Assembly: GCF_900129425.1 (NCBI RefSeq)
Contig: NZ_LT670817.1
Span: forward strand, 8,646,001 to 8,710,000
DNA from: Bradyrhizobium erythrophlei
GTDB lineage: Bacteria; Pseudomonadota; Alphaproteobacteria; Rhizobiales; Xanthobacteraceae
Direction of reading: 5' to 3'
DNA: 64,000 bases
A program made the position numbers and the translations under genes. Positions 50,907 to 58,462 of the stretch are shown here, piece by piece. Position 1 is the stretch's first letter. Every line of letters starts with the position of its first letter. A model generated the notes under the pieces. It worked only from the letters and a program-made list of their open reading frames with translations, was not told the origin of the DNA and did no database searches.

Positions 50907-51785
50907 ATGGCCGACGAAGCGCGTTCGCGACTAGGCCGCGGTCTTGCAAGTCTGATCGGAGATGTCGGCGGCGAGGCCGCGCATCTGGACCGGCCGCGCG
51001 CGCAACGCAAGGTGCCGATCGAATTCCTCAAGCCCAATCCGCGCAATCCGCGCCGCGAATTTGCCGATACTGAACTCGGCGAACTCGCCGACTCGATCAA
51101 GCAGCACGGCGTGATCCAGCCGATCGTGGTGCGGCCGGTCAAGGGCGTGCAGGACCGCTTCGAGATCATCGCCGGCGAGCGGCGCTGGCGCGCGTCACAG
51201 ATTGCGGGTCTGCACGAGGTGCCGATCGTGCCGGTCGACGTCAGCGACTCCGATGCGCTCGAGATCGCGATCATCGAAAACGTCCAGCGCGAAGATCTCA
51301 ACGCGATGGAAGAGGCGCAGGGCTATCACGCGCTGTCGAACGAATTCAAACGCAGCCAGGACGAGATCGCCAAGATCGTCGGCAAGAGCCGCAGCCATGT
51401 CGCCAACATGATGCGGCTGACGAAATTGCCGGCCGAGGTGCAGGCCTATATCGCAATGGGCCAGCTGTCGGCCGGCCATGCGCGGGCATTGATCGGGGTG
51501 CCCGATCCCGCAGCCAGCGCCAAGCGCATCGTTGAGGAAGGCCTCAACGTACGTCAGGCCGAGGCGCTGGCGCATGTCGAGGGTGTGCCGGTTCGCAAGC
51601 CGCAGAAGGCGCGCGGCGGCAAGGTGAAGGACCCCGATACGGTCGCGCTGGAGAAGCGCGTCAGCGACGCGCTCGGGCTGGCCGTCAGCGTCGATCACCG
51701 CGAACCCGGCGGCACCGTCCATATCCGCTACCGCGATCTTGAGCAGTTTGACGAGATTATGCGAAGGCTGGACGCCAGGACGTAA
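50907..51785 (+). CDS. parB: Chromosome partitioning protein ParB
   Basis: 292 residues from the ATG at 50907 with AAGGGAG seven bases upstream. ParB binds parS and spreads as a CTP-dependent clamp. The CTP-binding N-domain has PIEFLKPNPRNPRREFADTE, GVIQPIVVRPVKGVQDRFEI and IIAGERRWRASQIAGL (the GERR(W)RA motif). The HTH is DEIAKIVGKSRSHVANMMRL, followed by TKLPAEVQAYIAMGQLSAGH. The C-terminal dimer domain starts after the basic linker RKPQKARGGKVK. It starts MADEARSRLGRGLASLIGDV, the ParA-contacting helix. Confidence 0.97.
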   Translation: MADEARSRLGRGLASLIGDVGGEAAHLDRPRAQRKVPIEFLKPNPRNPRREFADTELGELADSIKQHGVIQPIVVRPVKGVQDRFEIIAGERRWRASQIAGLHEVPIVPVDVSDSDALEIAIIENVQREDLNAMEEAQGYHALSNEFKRSQDEIAKIVGKSRSHVANMMRLTKLPAEVQAYIAMGQLSAGHARALIGVPDPAASAKRIVEEGLNVRQAEALAHVEGVPVRKPQKARGGKVKDPDTVALEKRVSDALGLAVSVDHREPGGTVHIRYRDLEQFDEIMRRLDART

Positions 51786-51798
51786 CGGCGGCCGGCCA

Positions 51799-53103
51799 TC
51801 AGGCCGCCGTCAATCGACGGTCCTTCTCGCCGGTGGACTGATCGAGCCAGTTCGACACCTCGTGATTGGCGAGGCTCTGCCGCCCGATTTCAAAATTGGC
51901 AAACAGATCGCCGTTCTGATTGTGCTTTCCGGTTCGCTGCACGATCGCGGTGAAATGCTCAGCGAAGCGCGCCGCCTTGTTGCGATAAATGAATTCGGCA
52001 TCGGCACTGACCGGATCCGACATTGCCACCCGATAGAACAGCTTAAGCGGGTCATGCGTGTCGGCTTCGACGAAGAACAGACGCTTGCCGTCGATCAGCG
52101 CACTTTCCAGAATTCCGGCGCCACTGGCGGCGTCTTCGGCATTGGCGAAAAACACGTGGGCGTCATAGGTCATCAGCGGCTCGACGCGCGTCGCCTTGAG
52201 GCCGAGAAAAGCAACCAGGCCGGCATGATTGTTCGGCCGGTACAGGATCCAGGGCGGCTCGTCGACGGTGCAGGTCTGACTGAGCGCGTTCATCAGCGCG
52301 ACACGGCCGTTGCCGACAATGCTCCCGCAGCGCGTCAAAATCTTGCCGAGGATTTCGTCGGTCGCCGTGGCCGCGAACGCGATCTGCGGGCAGGCGCTGC
52401 CGTCGCCGGCCTTCCAGTAATGATGCTGGACGTGCGCCAGCATGTTGATGAAAATAATAGCGGCGTCCGGCCGTTCCCGTTCGACGGCCCGGATAAAAGC
52501 CATCGCGGACAGATATTCGAAGAACACAATGAAGACGGCGTTGGTCATGCCAAACTGGCGGACACCGCGCCAGAAGATCCGCAGGCCATCGATGAAATCA
52601 GAGCCCTTGGTCGACCCAAGCAGGGTTCTGACAAGATCGTACCCCTTGCGCGCCGCGGTCCACTTCGAAAAATCCAGGTAGTTTTTGGCGAGATAGCGCG
52701 GCAGCGCGATCAGGCCCTGATACTTGTCGGGATAGGCATCTTCCGAGAAGGTCCAGGGGTCGGGAACGAAGACTTTGCAGGTCTCGGCGTTGCGGCGGTT
52801 GCCGTTCATCACCCCCCAAACGATCGAGCTCAGCCCGCGCCTGCTCCAGCGTTCCCAGATTTGATCTTCGGCGAGGTTGGGCACGTCGCCCAGGTTCTTG
52901 ACACCGTGCTGGCTGGAAGGGACGCCCGTGTGAACCGAGACCCATTGCACCCACGGCTCGAGAAACCCGGTCTCATACTCGTCCGAAGTCCAGGTCCCGG
53001 CACGATTCCAGCTGAGGGCTTCCTGCAGGTGTCTCAACTGATGAGCCTTCGCAATGCTGCGCAGCAGATCGCCGTTGAATTCGTTGAGCTCGATGAGCAG
53101 CAT
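51799..53103 (-). CDS. Alkaline-phosphatase-superfamily protein
   Basis: 434 residues from the inner ATG at 53103 (MLLIELNEFNGDLLRSIAKA), which matches the family start. An early metal-type Asp/Glu (ELNEFN) and the region YETGFLEPWVQWVSVHTGVP with SQHGVKNLGD resemble the nucleophile loop of nucleotide pyrophosphatase/phosphodiesterase-like proteins. Later comes INMLAHVQHHYWK. Such proteins sit in polysaccharide clusters and may transfer or remove phospho groups, but the nucleophile is not certain. It is a stand-alone gene, divergent from the GT2 gene and convergent with parB. Confidence 0.7.
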   Translation of the reverse strand: MLLIELNEFNGDLLRSIAKAHQLRHLQEALSWNRAGTWTSDEYETGFLEPWVQWVSVHTGVPSSQHGVKNLGDVPNLAEDQIWERWSRRGLSSIVWGVMNGNRRNAETCKVFVPDPWTFSEDAYPDKYQGLIALPRYLAKNYLDFSKWTAARKGYDLVRTLLGSTKGSDFIDGLRIFWRGVRQFGMTNAVFIVFFEYLSAMAFIRAVERERPDAAIIFINMLAHVQHHYWKAGDGSACPQIAFAATATDEILGKILTRCGSIVGNGRVALMNALSQTCTVDEPPWILYRPNNHAGLVAFLGLKATRVEPLMTYDAHVFFANAEDAASGAGILESALIDGKRLFFVEADTHDPLKLFYRVAMSDPVSADAEFIYRNKAARFAEHFTAIVQRTGKHNQNGDLFANFEIGRQSLANHEVSNWLDQSTGEKDRRLTAA

Positions 53104-53258
53104 TGTGTCCCCAACCCCTTTTCTCAACGCGCGCTTTGGTTATACAGATGATGACGAAAACGCTCCAGCCGGTTTCACAACCGCTGGGCGAAACCATTCG
53201 CCGGTGAATATTTAGCCCTCATTCATACCCCCCATACCATCCAGCCCGACATTTCAGA

Positions 53259-54362
53259 ATGCCATCCATGACGTCCAACGATGAGCCCGCGGCTCCGCCC
53301 TCGGAAAGCCGCCCAACTGAGCCGTCGCCGATCGTTTTCCTGATTCCTTCGTACCGTCCGACGGACACGCTTTGCAGTTTGCTGGAGAGCCTGCGGCTCG
53401 GCAATTCGTCCCCCATCGTCATTGTCGACGACGGCAGTGGTCCGGCCTACGCGGGGATCTTTGCGCGCGCAAAGCAGGTGGTCGGCACCACGCTGCTCAC
53501 CAACGCTGTCAATTTGGGAAAGGGCGCTGCCCTCAGGCACGGGATGAACCACATCCTCGTCGGCCATCCGGACTGCGCCGGGGTAGTGACCGCGGATGCA
53601 GATGGTCAGCACACAGTGGCCGACATTTTAAAGGTGGTCGATGCGCTAAAGGAAAATCCCGACAGCGTCGTATTCGGTACCCGACGCTTTGGCTCCGACG
53701 TTCCGTTGCGGAGCAAGTTCGGCAACACCGTGTCGCGGTATATCTATCGATTTTTTATCGGGCTGAAGCTGTCGGACACCCAGACGGGCCTAAGGGGGTT
53801 GCCGAGGCGACTGCTTGAGCTTTGTCTTCCCATCCGCGCCAACCGCTATGAATTCGAGACCGAGCAGCTCGTCGTCATCAAGGCGCGCCGTATGCGCGTT
53901 CACGAAATTCCGATCGAAACGATCTATATCGAGGACAACAGGGGTTCGCACTTTCGTCCGTTGATGGATTCGGCCCAGATCTATTTTGTATTGCTGCGCT
54001 ATAGCGCGGCAAGCCTTCTGACCGAAGCCGCGGACATCGTTACGTTCGCTACGGCAATGGCGTGGTCGAGCGACCTCGTGGTCTCCAACATCGTCGGACG
54101 TTTCGTTGCCGTTTGGGTGCAGTTCACGCTGTTGCAGCGCTTCGTGTTCCGGTTGCGTGGAAATCTGAGAATTTTCCTGATGTATTTCGGGCTGGTCGTG
54201 GTGTCCGGCATTGTCTCGACGGCGCTGCAGGTGCAATCCGCGGACCTCGTTCCGTTTCCGGTCGTCGCCAAGATCATGGCCGAGGTCCTTGTGTTCGTAT
54301 TCAATTTTCTGTTCCTGCGTGACTTTGTATTCGGGGAATCCGACGATGCCGCTTGCGACTGA
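53259..54362 (+). CDS. GT2 glycosyltransferase fused to a GtrA-like membrane domain
   Basis: 367 residues. Residues about 22-235 are a DPM1/GtrB-type glycosyltransferase: FLIPSYRPTDTLCSLLESLR, IVIVDDGSGPAYAG, NLGKGAALRHGMNHILVG and the DxD-like VVTADADGQHTVADILKVVD, then SDTQTGLRGLPRRLLELCLP. Residues about 245-360 hold four membrane helices with the GtrA signature (FVAVWVQFTLLQRFVFRLRG; VFVFNFLFLRDFVFGE). GtrB makes polyprenyl-phosphate sugar and GtrA moves it across the membrane; here both are in one polypeptide. Its stop overlaps the methyltransferase start. Confidence 0.88.
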   Translation: MPSMTSNDEPAAPPSESRPTEPSPIVFLIPSYRPTDTLCSLLESLRLGNSSPIVIVDDGSGPAYAGIFARAKQVVGTTLLTNAVNLGKGAALRHGMNHILVGHPDCAGVVTADADGQHTVADILKVVDALKENPDSVVFGTRRFGSDVPLRSKFGNTVSRYIYRFFIGLKLSDTQTGLRGLPRRLLELCLPIRANRYEFETEQLVVIKARRMRVHEIPIETIYIEDNRGSHFRPLMDSAQIYFVLLRYSAASLLTEAADIVTFATAMAWSSDLVVSNIVGRFVAVWVQFTLLQRFVFRLRGNLRIFLMYFGLVVVSGIVSTALQVQSADLVPFPVVAKIMAEVLVFVFNFLFLRDFVFGESDDAACD

Positions 54363-54990
54363 CTGGGACAGGTATTACGACCGGCCGCTCGCGACCGCCA
54401 AACTGACGCGGCGGTATTCGGGCCACTGGTTGCGGACCGCGATCCGTCAATACGCGTCCCCGCCATCGCAGATATCTGTCATCGAATTCGGCGGGGGGAA
54501 CAGCTGCTTCTTCAGGACCCTCGTGGACTCCCTGCCGATCTCCCGTTACGAGGTCGCGGACCTGAACGAAAAAAGCCTTCAACTGTTCGAACGGCAGGGG
54601 CGCCAGGTTCCCGCCGTCAGCACGACCGCGCATCGCGTCAACCTGCTGACCGATACCCCGTCGCTTGCCCCGGCGGACGTCGTATTCTCGGTTGGCCTGA
54701 TCGAACACTTCACGCCGCAGGGAACGAGAGATGTCGCCCGGCGTCACTTCTCGTGTGTGAAAGACGGCGGCGTCGTGATCATTACCGCTCCCACCCCGAC
54801 GTGGCTTTATCGCATGACACGCTCCGCGGCGGAGCAAATCGGCGTGTGGCAATTTCCCGACGAGCGACCGCTACTTCCGGAAGAGATATCACGGGCTGGC
54901 GAGGGCCTCGGAACACCGCTGCGTTCCCAGACACTGTGGCCGCTCGTGCTGACCCAGCAGGCCATGGTCTGGCGAGCGCATAAAAGCTAG
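54346..54990 (+). CDS. Class I methyltransferase
   Basis: 214 residues from the ATG at 54346, overlapping the GT2-GtrA gene by 17 bases. It is an AdoMet-dependent Rossmann-like enzyme: QISVIEFGGGNSCFFRTLVD carries the Gly-rich loop, followed by YEVADLNEKSLQLFERQGRQ, then DVVFSVGLIEHFTPQGTRDV and GGVVIITAPTPTWLYRM. It most resembles SAM methyltransferases that act on small or lipid-linked sugars, but the substrate is unknown. It ends against the 3' end of the converging membrane gene. Confidence 0.82.
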   Translation: MPLATDWDRYYDRPLATAKLTRRYSGHWLRTAIRQYASPPSQISVIEFGGGNSCFFRTLVDSLPISRYEVADLNEKSLQLFERQGRQVPAVSTTAHRVNLLTDTPSLAPADVVFSVGLIEHFTPQGTRDVARRHFSCVKDGGVVIITAPTPTWLYRMTRSAAEQIGVWQFPDERPLLPEEISRAGEGLGTPLRSQTLWPLVLTQQAMVWRAHKS

Positions 54991-56768
54991 GGAGGCGATG
55001 TCAACAGCACCCATCCCCGGGATTCAGCTGCGGTGACATACTGGCGTTGCTCGGACTCGGCTTTCACATACTCCACGACCGACGCCAGGCTGAGAGCCGG
55101 GGGATACATGATCCCCGTGCAGCCGTGCAGCTCGTCAAATTTTTTCGTAACCGGTTCGGGCAGCGGCAGGCTGGCGTCGAAGTACTCCAGCTGCGGCAGG
55201 TATTTTGCAAACGTCGAGATGGTGTAAATGTAATCTGCGCCCGTCAGCAGGACGCAGCCGCGGCCAAGAAGCTGGTCGACCCTGGTGTTGAAGTCGGCGC
55301 CCGCGCCGATGCCGAATTGCTCGCTGTTGAAGCGCGCGTTGAGGTGGGTGTCGTCCAGCGCAAGCGTGAAGGTTGATCCGACCGCGAACACCGCCAGCAA
55401 CGCGGCCACCGCGGCATCCGGCACCCTCCATCCAGATCCCGCATTTTCGGCAGGGCTGATGTCCATCTTTCGCGATGCCGCGAACAGCGGAATAAAAGCG
55501 CCAATCAACAACACGCCAAACAAGTTGCGCATATCGTAGCTGGCCGCGGCTGCCCACAGACATGTTCCGAGCAGAAGCGGTAACGTCAGCCAGCGGATAC
55601 GCGGCAAAAACGGACTAAGCGCGATGCCGACGCACGCCAGGATTCGAAACGGCAGCGTGAAATTGCCGTTGAACAGTCGCACGCTACGCCTGAGCCTTTC
55701 ACCGAGGTCGGAAACGGGATCGCCTGGCAAGGATCTCACGGTCAAGTGCCAGTACATGACCAGGTAGGCGGCGGCAAATGCCGCGAACAGTCCGATGGCT
55801 GCGGCCAGAAACCTTCGCCGCTCTCTGCCACTGAGAAGCGCGGCCGCGTCCAGGCAGAGCCTGAGCAAGACCGCGAGAGCGAACAGTCCGTAAATCGGCT
55901 TTGTCGCGGCGGCGAGCAGGATCAAACACAGGCTGGCCAGCGCGGTGGTTATTTTTTCCCGGTCGAACAGCTTGCCGGGATCATTGTTGATGAACAACAC
56001 CAGGCCGCAAAACCCGCACACAGCGGCGGTCCAGTCCGGGAAGCCTGCGGGCAGGGTGGCTCGAAGCCACGGATCCTGAATCTCGGCGACGAACCAAACG
56101 AAGGTCACGAGCGGCAGAAGCGCCGGCAACCAGCCCGTGCGGCCCAGGTAGGCCGAAGTCAAAACCAGGGGAACGATGATCAAGACGATGTAAATGTAAT
56201 AAGCGAAATAGTGTTCGACCGAGCCGGTAAAAATATAGCTCACCGCCCAAAGCGTCGGAATCAGCTGCGGATATCCATAGGAGCCGGTTGGGAACAGGCC
56301 ATGAGCCCAAATCGACGCCCAGGTGTTCCAGCTGATTGAAACGTCGCCTTCCAGAAAGATGTTGGGCACGCCCCTTTTCCATATATTGAAATAGGCGAGG
56401 CAGACGAGCGCAAGGCTTAGCGCCAGCCATCTGAAATCCGATTTCAGGACAACGGCACCGTCGTGGCGCATCCAGGGGGCTGCCTTTCGGCCGAGAAAGT
56501 CCATGACGGTCAGGCTTGCCAAGGCCGTGGCCAGCACAAGGACCACACTTCGATAGGTCTCCAGCGGGTTGAGATGAAGCGTGGCGATGAGCACGACGAG
56601 GAAATAATTGGTTGCGAGGCTGCTGCTGATGATGACCAGCATCCGCTGGGGAAAATTCGGGATGTCGAATGCCCTGACGAAGATCAGACCCGGCAGAATG
56701 AAGACGCAGAGCAAAGCCAAAAGGCCGTTTAGATAGATGGGAGCAACACTCACCAAGCCAACGGCCAT
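54987..56768 (-). CDS. Large polytopic membrane protein, GT-C-like
   Basis: 593 residues with roughly 12 hydrophobic segments spread over residues 8-460, then a soluble C-terminal region (about 465-593). In the first long loop lies RGVPNIFLEGDVSISWNTWA, an acidic stretch placed as in GT-C glycosyltransferases, where an Asp binds the polyprenyl-phosphate sugar. The periplasmic end contains LTGADYIYTISTFAKYLPQL and a Tyr-rich stretch. It fits the acceptor enzyme of a GtrABC-type system, but no known motif confirms it. The gene converges on the methyltransferase. Confidence 0.6.
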   Translation of the reverse strand: MAVGLVSVAPIYLNGLLALLCVFILPGLIFVRAFDIPNFPQRMLVIISSSLATNYFLVVLIATLHLNPLETYRSVVLVLATALASLTVMDFLGRKAAPWMRHDGAVVLKSDFRWLALSLALVCLAYFNIWKRGVPNIFLEGDVSISWNTWASIWAHGLFPTGSYGYPQLIPTLWAVSYIFTGSVEHYFAYYIYIVLIIVPLVLTSAYLGRTGWLPALLPLVTFVWFVAEIQDPWLRATLPAGFPDWTAAVCGFCGLVLFINNDPGKLFDREKITTALASLCLILLAAATKPIYGLFALAVLLRLCLDAAALLSGRERRRFLAAAIGLFAAFAAAYLVMYWHLTVRSLPGDPVSDLGERLRRSVRLFNGNFTLPFRILACVGIALSPFLPRIRWLTLPLLLGTCLWAAAASYDMRNLFGVLLIGAFIPLFAASRKMDISPAENAGSGWRVPDAAVAALLAVFAVGSTFTLALDDTHLNARFNSEQFGIGAGADFNTRVDQLLGRGCVLLTGADYIYTISTFAKYLPQLEYFDASLPLPEPVTKKFDELHGCTGIMYPPALSLASVVEYVKAESEQRQYVTAAESRGWVLLTSPP

Positions 56769-56879
56769 TTCGTCATACCCCCCGGCAAATCCGTCGAAAA
56801 TATCACTTCGTCTAAATGCAATGGCCCATGCGGATGCCGAAGTTAACGCCGGCTCGATGGGATATCCTCTGGAAAATGC

Positions 56880-57908
56880 TCACCCCCGCCGCTTTGCATT
56901 GGCGGCGATCGACAGCAGGGTGCGCTGCGCGATCGCGGCCGCCAGCGGCGCCTGTTTGCGCATCTCCAGCGCTGCGGTTGCGAGTTGCTCGATGATCGCC
57001 AGCAGCCGCGCCGCGCTGAAATTGCGCAGCGCAGTTTCGACATTTGGTTTCCGCGAAAAATGCAGGCGCGGAAATCCGCTGTCGAGCAATGTCGATACCG
57101 GCGTCCCCTCGGCGACCGCGAGCGCCGATTTGTGCAGCCACGCCGCCTGGCGCTGGGCGGCGGAAATGATCATGCCGGGGTAGGTGCCGGCGATCATGGC
57201 CTTGGCAAATTCGGTTTCGACCAGCTCGGGCTTTCCTGCAAAGGCGCCATCGACTATTGGATCGATCTTCAGCTCGGAAGCGTCGGCAACCACCGCCATC
57301 ACGTCGTCGAGCGTGACCTCATTTTGGCCATGCGCATACAGCGCGAGTTTTTTCAATTCATTGCGCGAGGCCTGGCGGTCGCCGCCGAGCAGCGCCATCA
57401 GCGTGGCGCGGGCATCCGCCGCGATGCGCAGGTCCGAAACCTTCAATTCGGTGTCGATCAACCGGCCGAGCTGGCCGGCGTCGTCTGGATAGCAGCCGAT
57501 CGCGACCGCGGTCTTGGCGCGCTCGCAGGCCTTGCGCAGCGGCGATTCCGGCCGCAGCTCGCCGGCCTCGATTACGACCCGGCAATCCTTCAGCGGCGAA
57601 TCGGCCAGCGTATCGACGCCGCTGGCAAAACTGCGCGAGCCGGCGCGGACGCGGATCGCGCGGCGGCCGCCGAACAACGGCACCGTCATGGCTTCATCGA
57701 CAAGCCGCGACGGATCGGCTGACAGCTCGTCGCCGTCGAGCCTTACCAGCGAAAACGGATCGTTGGGGTCGTCGACCGCGGACGCCAGCAGCGCCTCGGC
57801 GCGTTCGCGCACCAGGCCGGCATCGGGACCGTAGAGCAGGATGATGGGACGGCCCGCGTCGGGCCGGGCGAGAAATGTGTCGATGTCTCTTCCGCGAAGC
57901 GCGACCAA
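56880..57908 (-). CDS. holA: DNA polymerase III delta subunit
   Basis: 342 residues if started at the TTG at 57908, which gives MVALRGRDIDTFLARPDAGR, the usual opening; the longer frame to 57974 lies inside lptE. Delta opens the sliding clamp in the clamp loader. The family has RPIILLYGPDAGLVRERAEA, then DDPNDPFSLVRLDGDELSAD, LFGGRRAIRVRAGS and a C-terminal helical collar (FSRKPNVETALRNFSAARLL). It follows lptE at once on the same strand, the normal order in Rhizobiales. Confidence 0.93.
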   Translation of the reverse strand: MVALRGRDIDTFLARPDAGRPIILLYGPDAGLVRERAEALLASAVDDPNDPFSLVRLDGDELSADPSRLVDEAMTVPLFGGRRAIRVRAGSRSFASGVDTLADSPLKDCRVVIEAGELRPESPLRKACERAKTAVAIGCYPDDAGQLGRLIDTELKVSDLRIAADARATLMALLGGDRQASRNELKKLALYAHGQNEVTLDDVMAVVADASELKIDPIVDGAFAGKPELVETEFAKAMIAGTYPGMIISAAQRQAAWLHKSALAVAEGTPVSTLLDSGFPRLHFSRKPNVETALRNFSAARLLAIIEQLATAALEMRKQAPLAAAIAQRTLLSIAANAKRRG

Positions 57909-57910
57909 AA

Positions 57911-58462
57911 TCAGCTGCCGGCGTAGAAGAACGACGCCAGCCGGGTCTGGATGTTCGTTGCGATTTCCTGACACGCGCGGTCTTCGGCGTCGCGGAAGGC
58001 GCGGGCGCGGGCGAAACGCTGGTAACTGCCGGGGATCTCGTAGGAGACGCGCGAGAACGTGGTGCCGGTCATCACCGATTTGTTGCTGGCGATTTCGATC
58101 AGATTGTACTGTGCATCGATGCCATAGTTTTCGTCGGTCGGCAGCCCGGTAGTGGTATCGACCATCAGCGACGAACGGCTGGTGGAGAACCGCATCACCA
58201 GCCGATGGGTGGGCGGCATACCGGTGGCGTCGCCGTAGAGCTTGAACGCCAGCGCATTGCGGATTTCCACCCCGAGCCGGGCGTCGCGCGAGGCATTGGG
58301 CTTGTCCACGGGAGGCAATTCCACGCCCATCAGCTTTTCGCGCAGGGCGGGAGTGCCGTCGGTATGTTCGGCATACATCGGCTGAAAGCAGCCGGCAGTC
58401 AGCGCCGCCAGGGCGGCCACGGCCAGAAGCCGAGCGGCGAAACGGGTCCTAGCCAACGACAT
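57911..58462 (-). CDS. lptE: LPS-assembly lipoprotein LptE
   Basis: 183 residues. It is the outer-membrane lipoprotein partner of LptD. The signal MSLARTRFAARLLAVAALAA ends in a lipobox LTAGC with the Cys to be lipidated near residue 25. The rest is a beta-rich LptE domain, HTDGTPALREKLMGVELPPV, VEIRNALAFKLYGDATGMPP, THRLVMRFSTSRSSLMVDTT. It overlaps leuS by 14 bases and precedes holA. This position and the lipobox support the call although sequence is divergent. Confidence 0.9.
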   Translation of the reverse strand: MSLARTRFAARLLAVAALAALTAGCFQPMYAEHTDGTPALREKLMGVELPPVDKPNASRDARLGVEIRNALAFKLYGDATGMPPTHRLVMRFSTSRSSLMVDTTTGLPTDENYGIDAQYNLIEIASNKSVMTGTTFSRVSYEIPGSYQRFARARAFRDAEDRACQEIATNIQTRLASFFYAGS

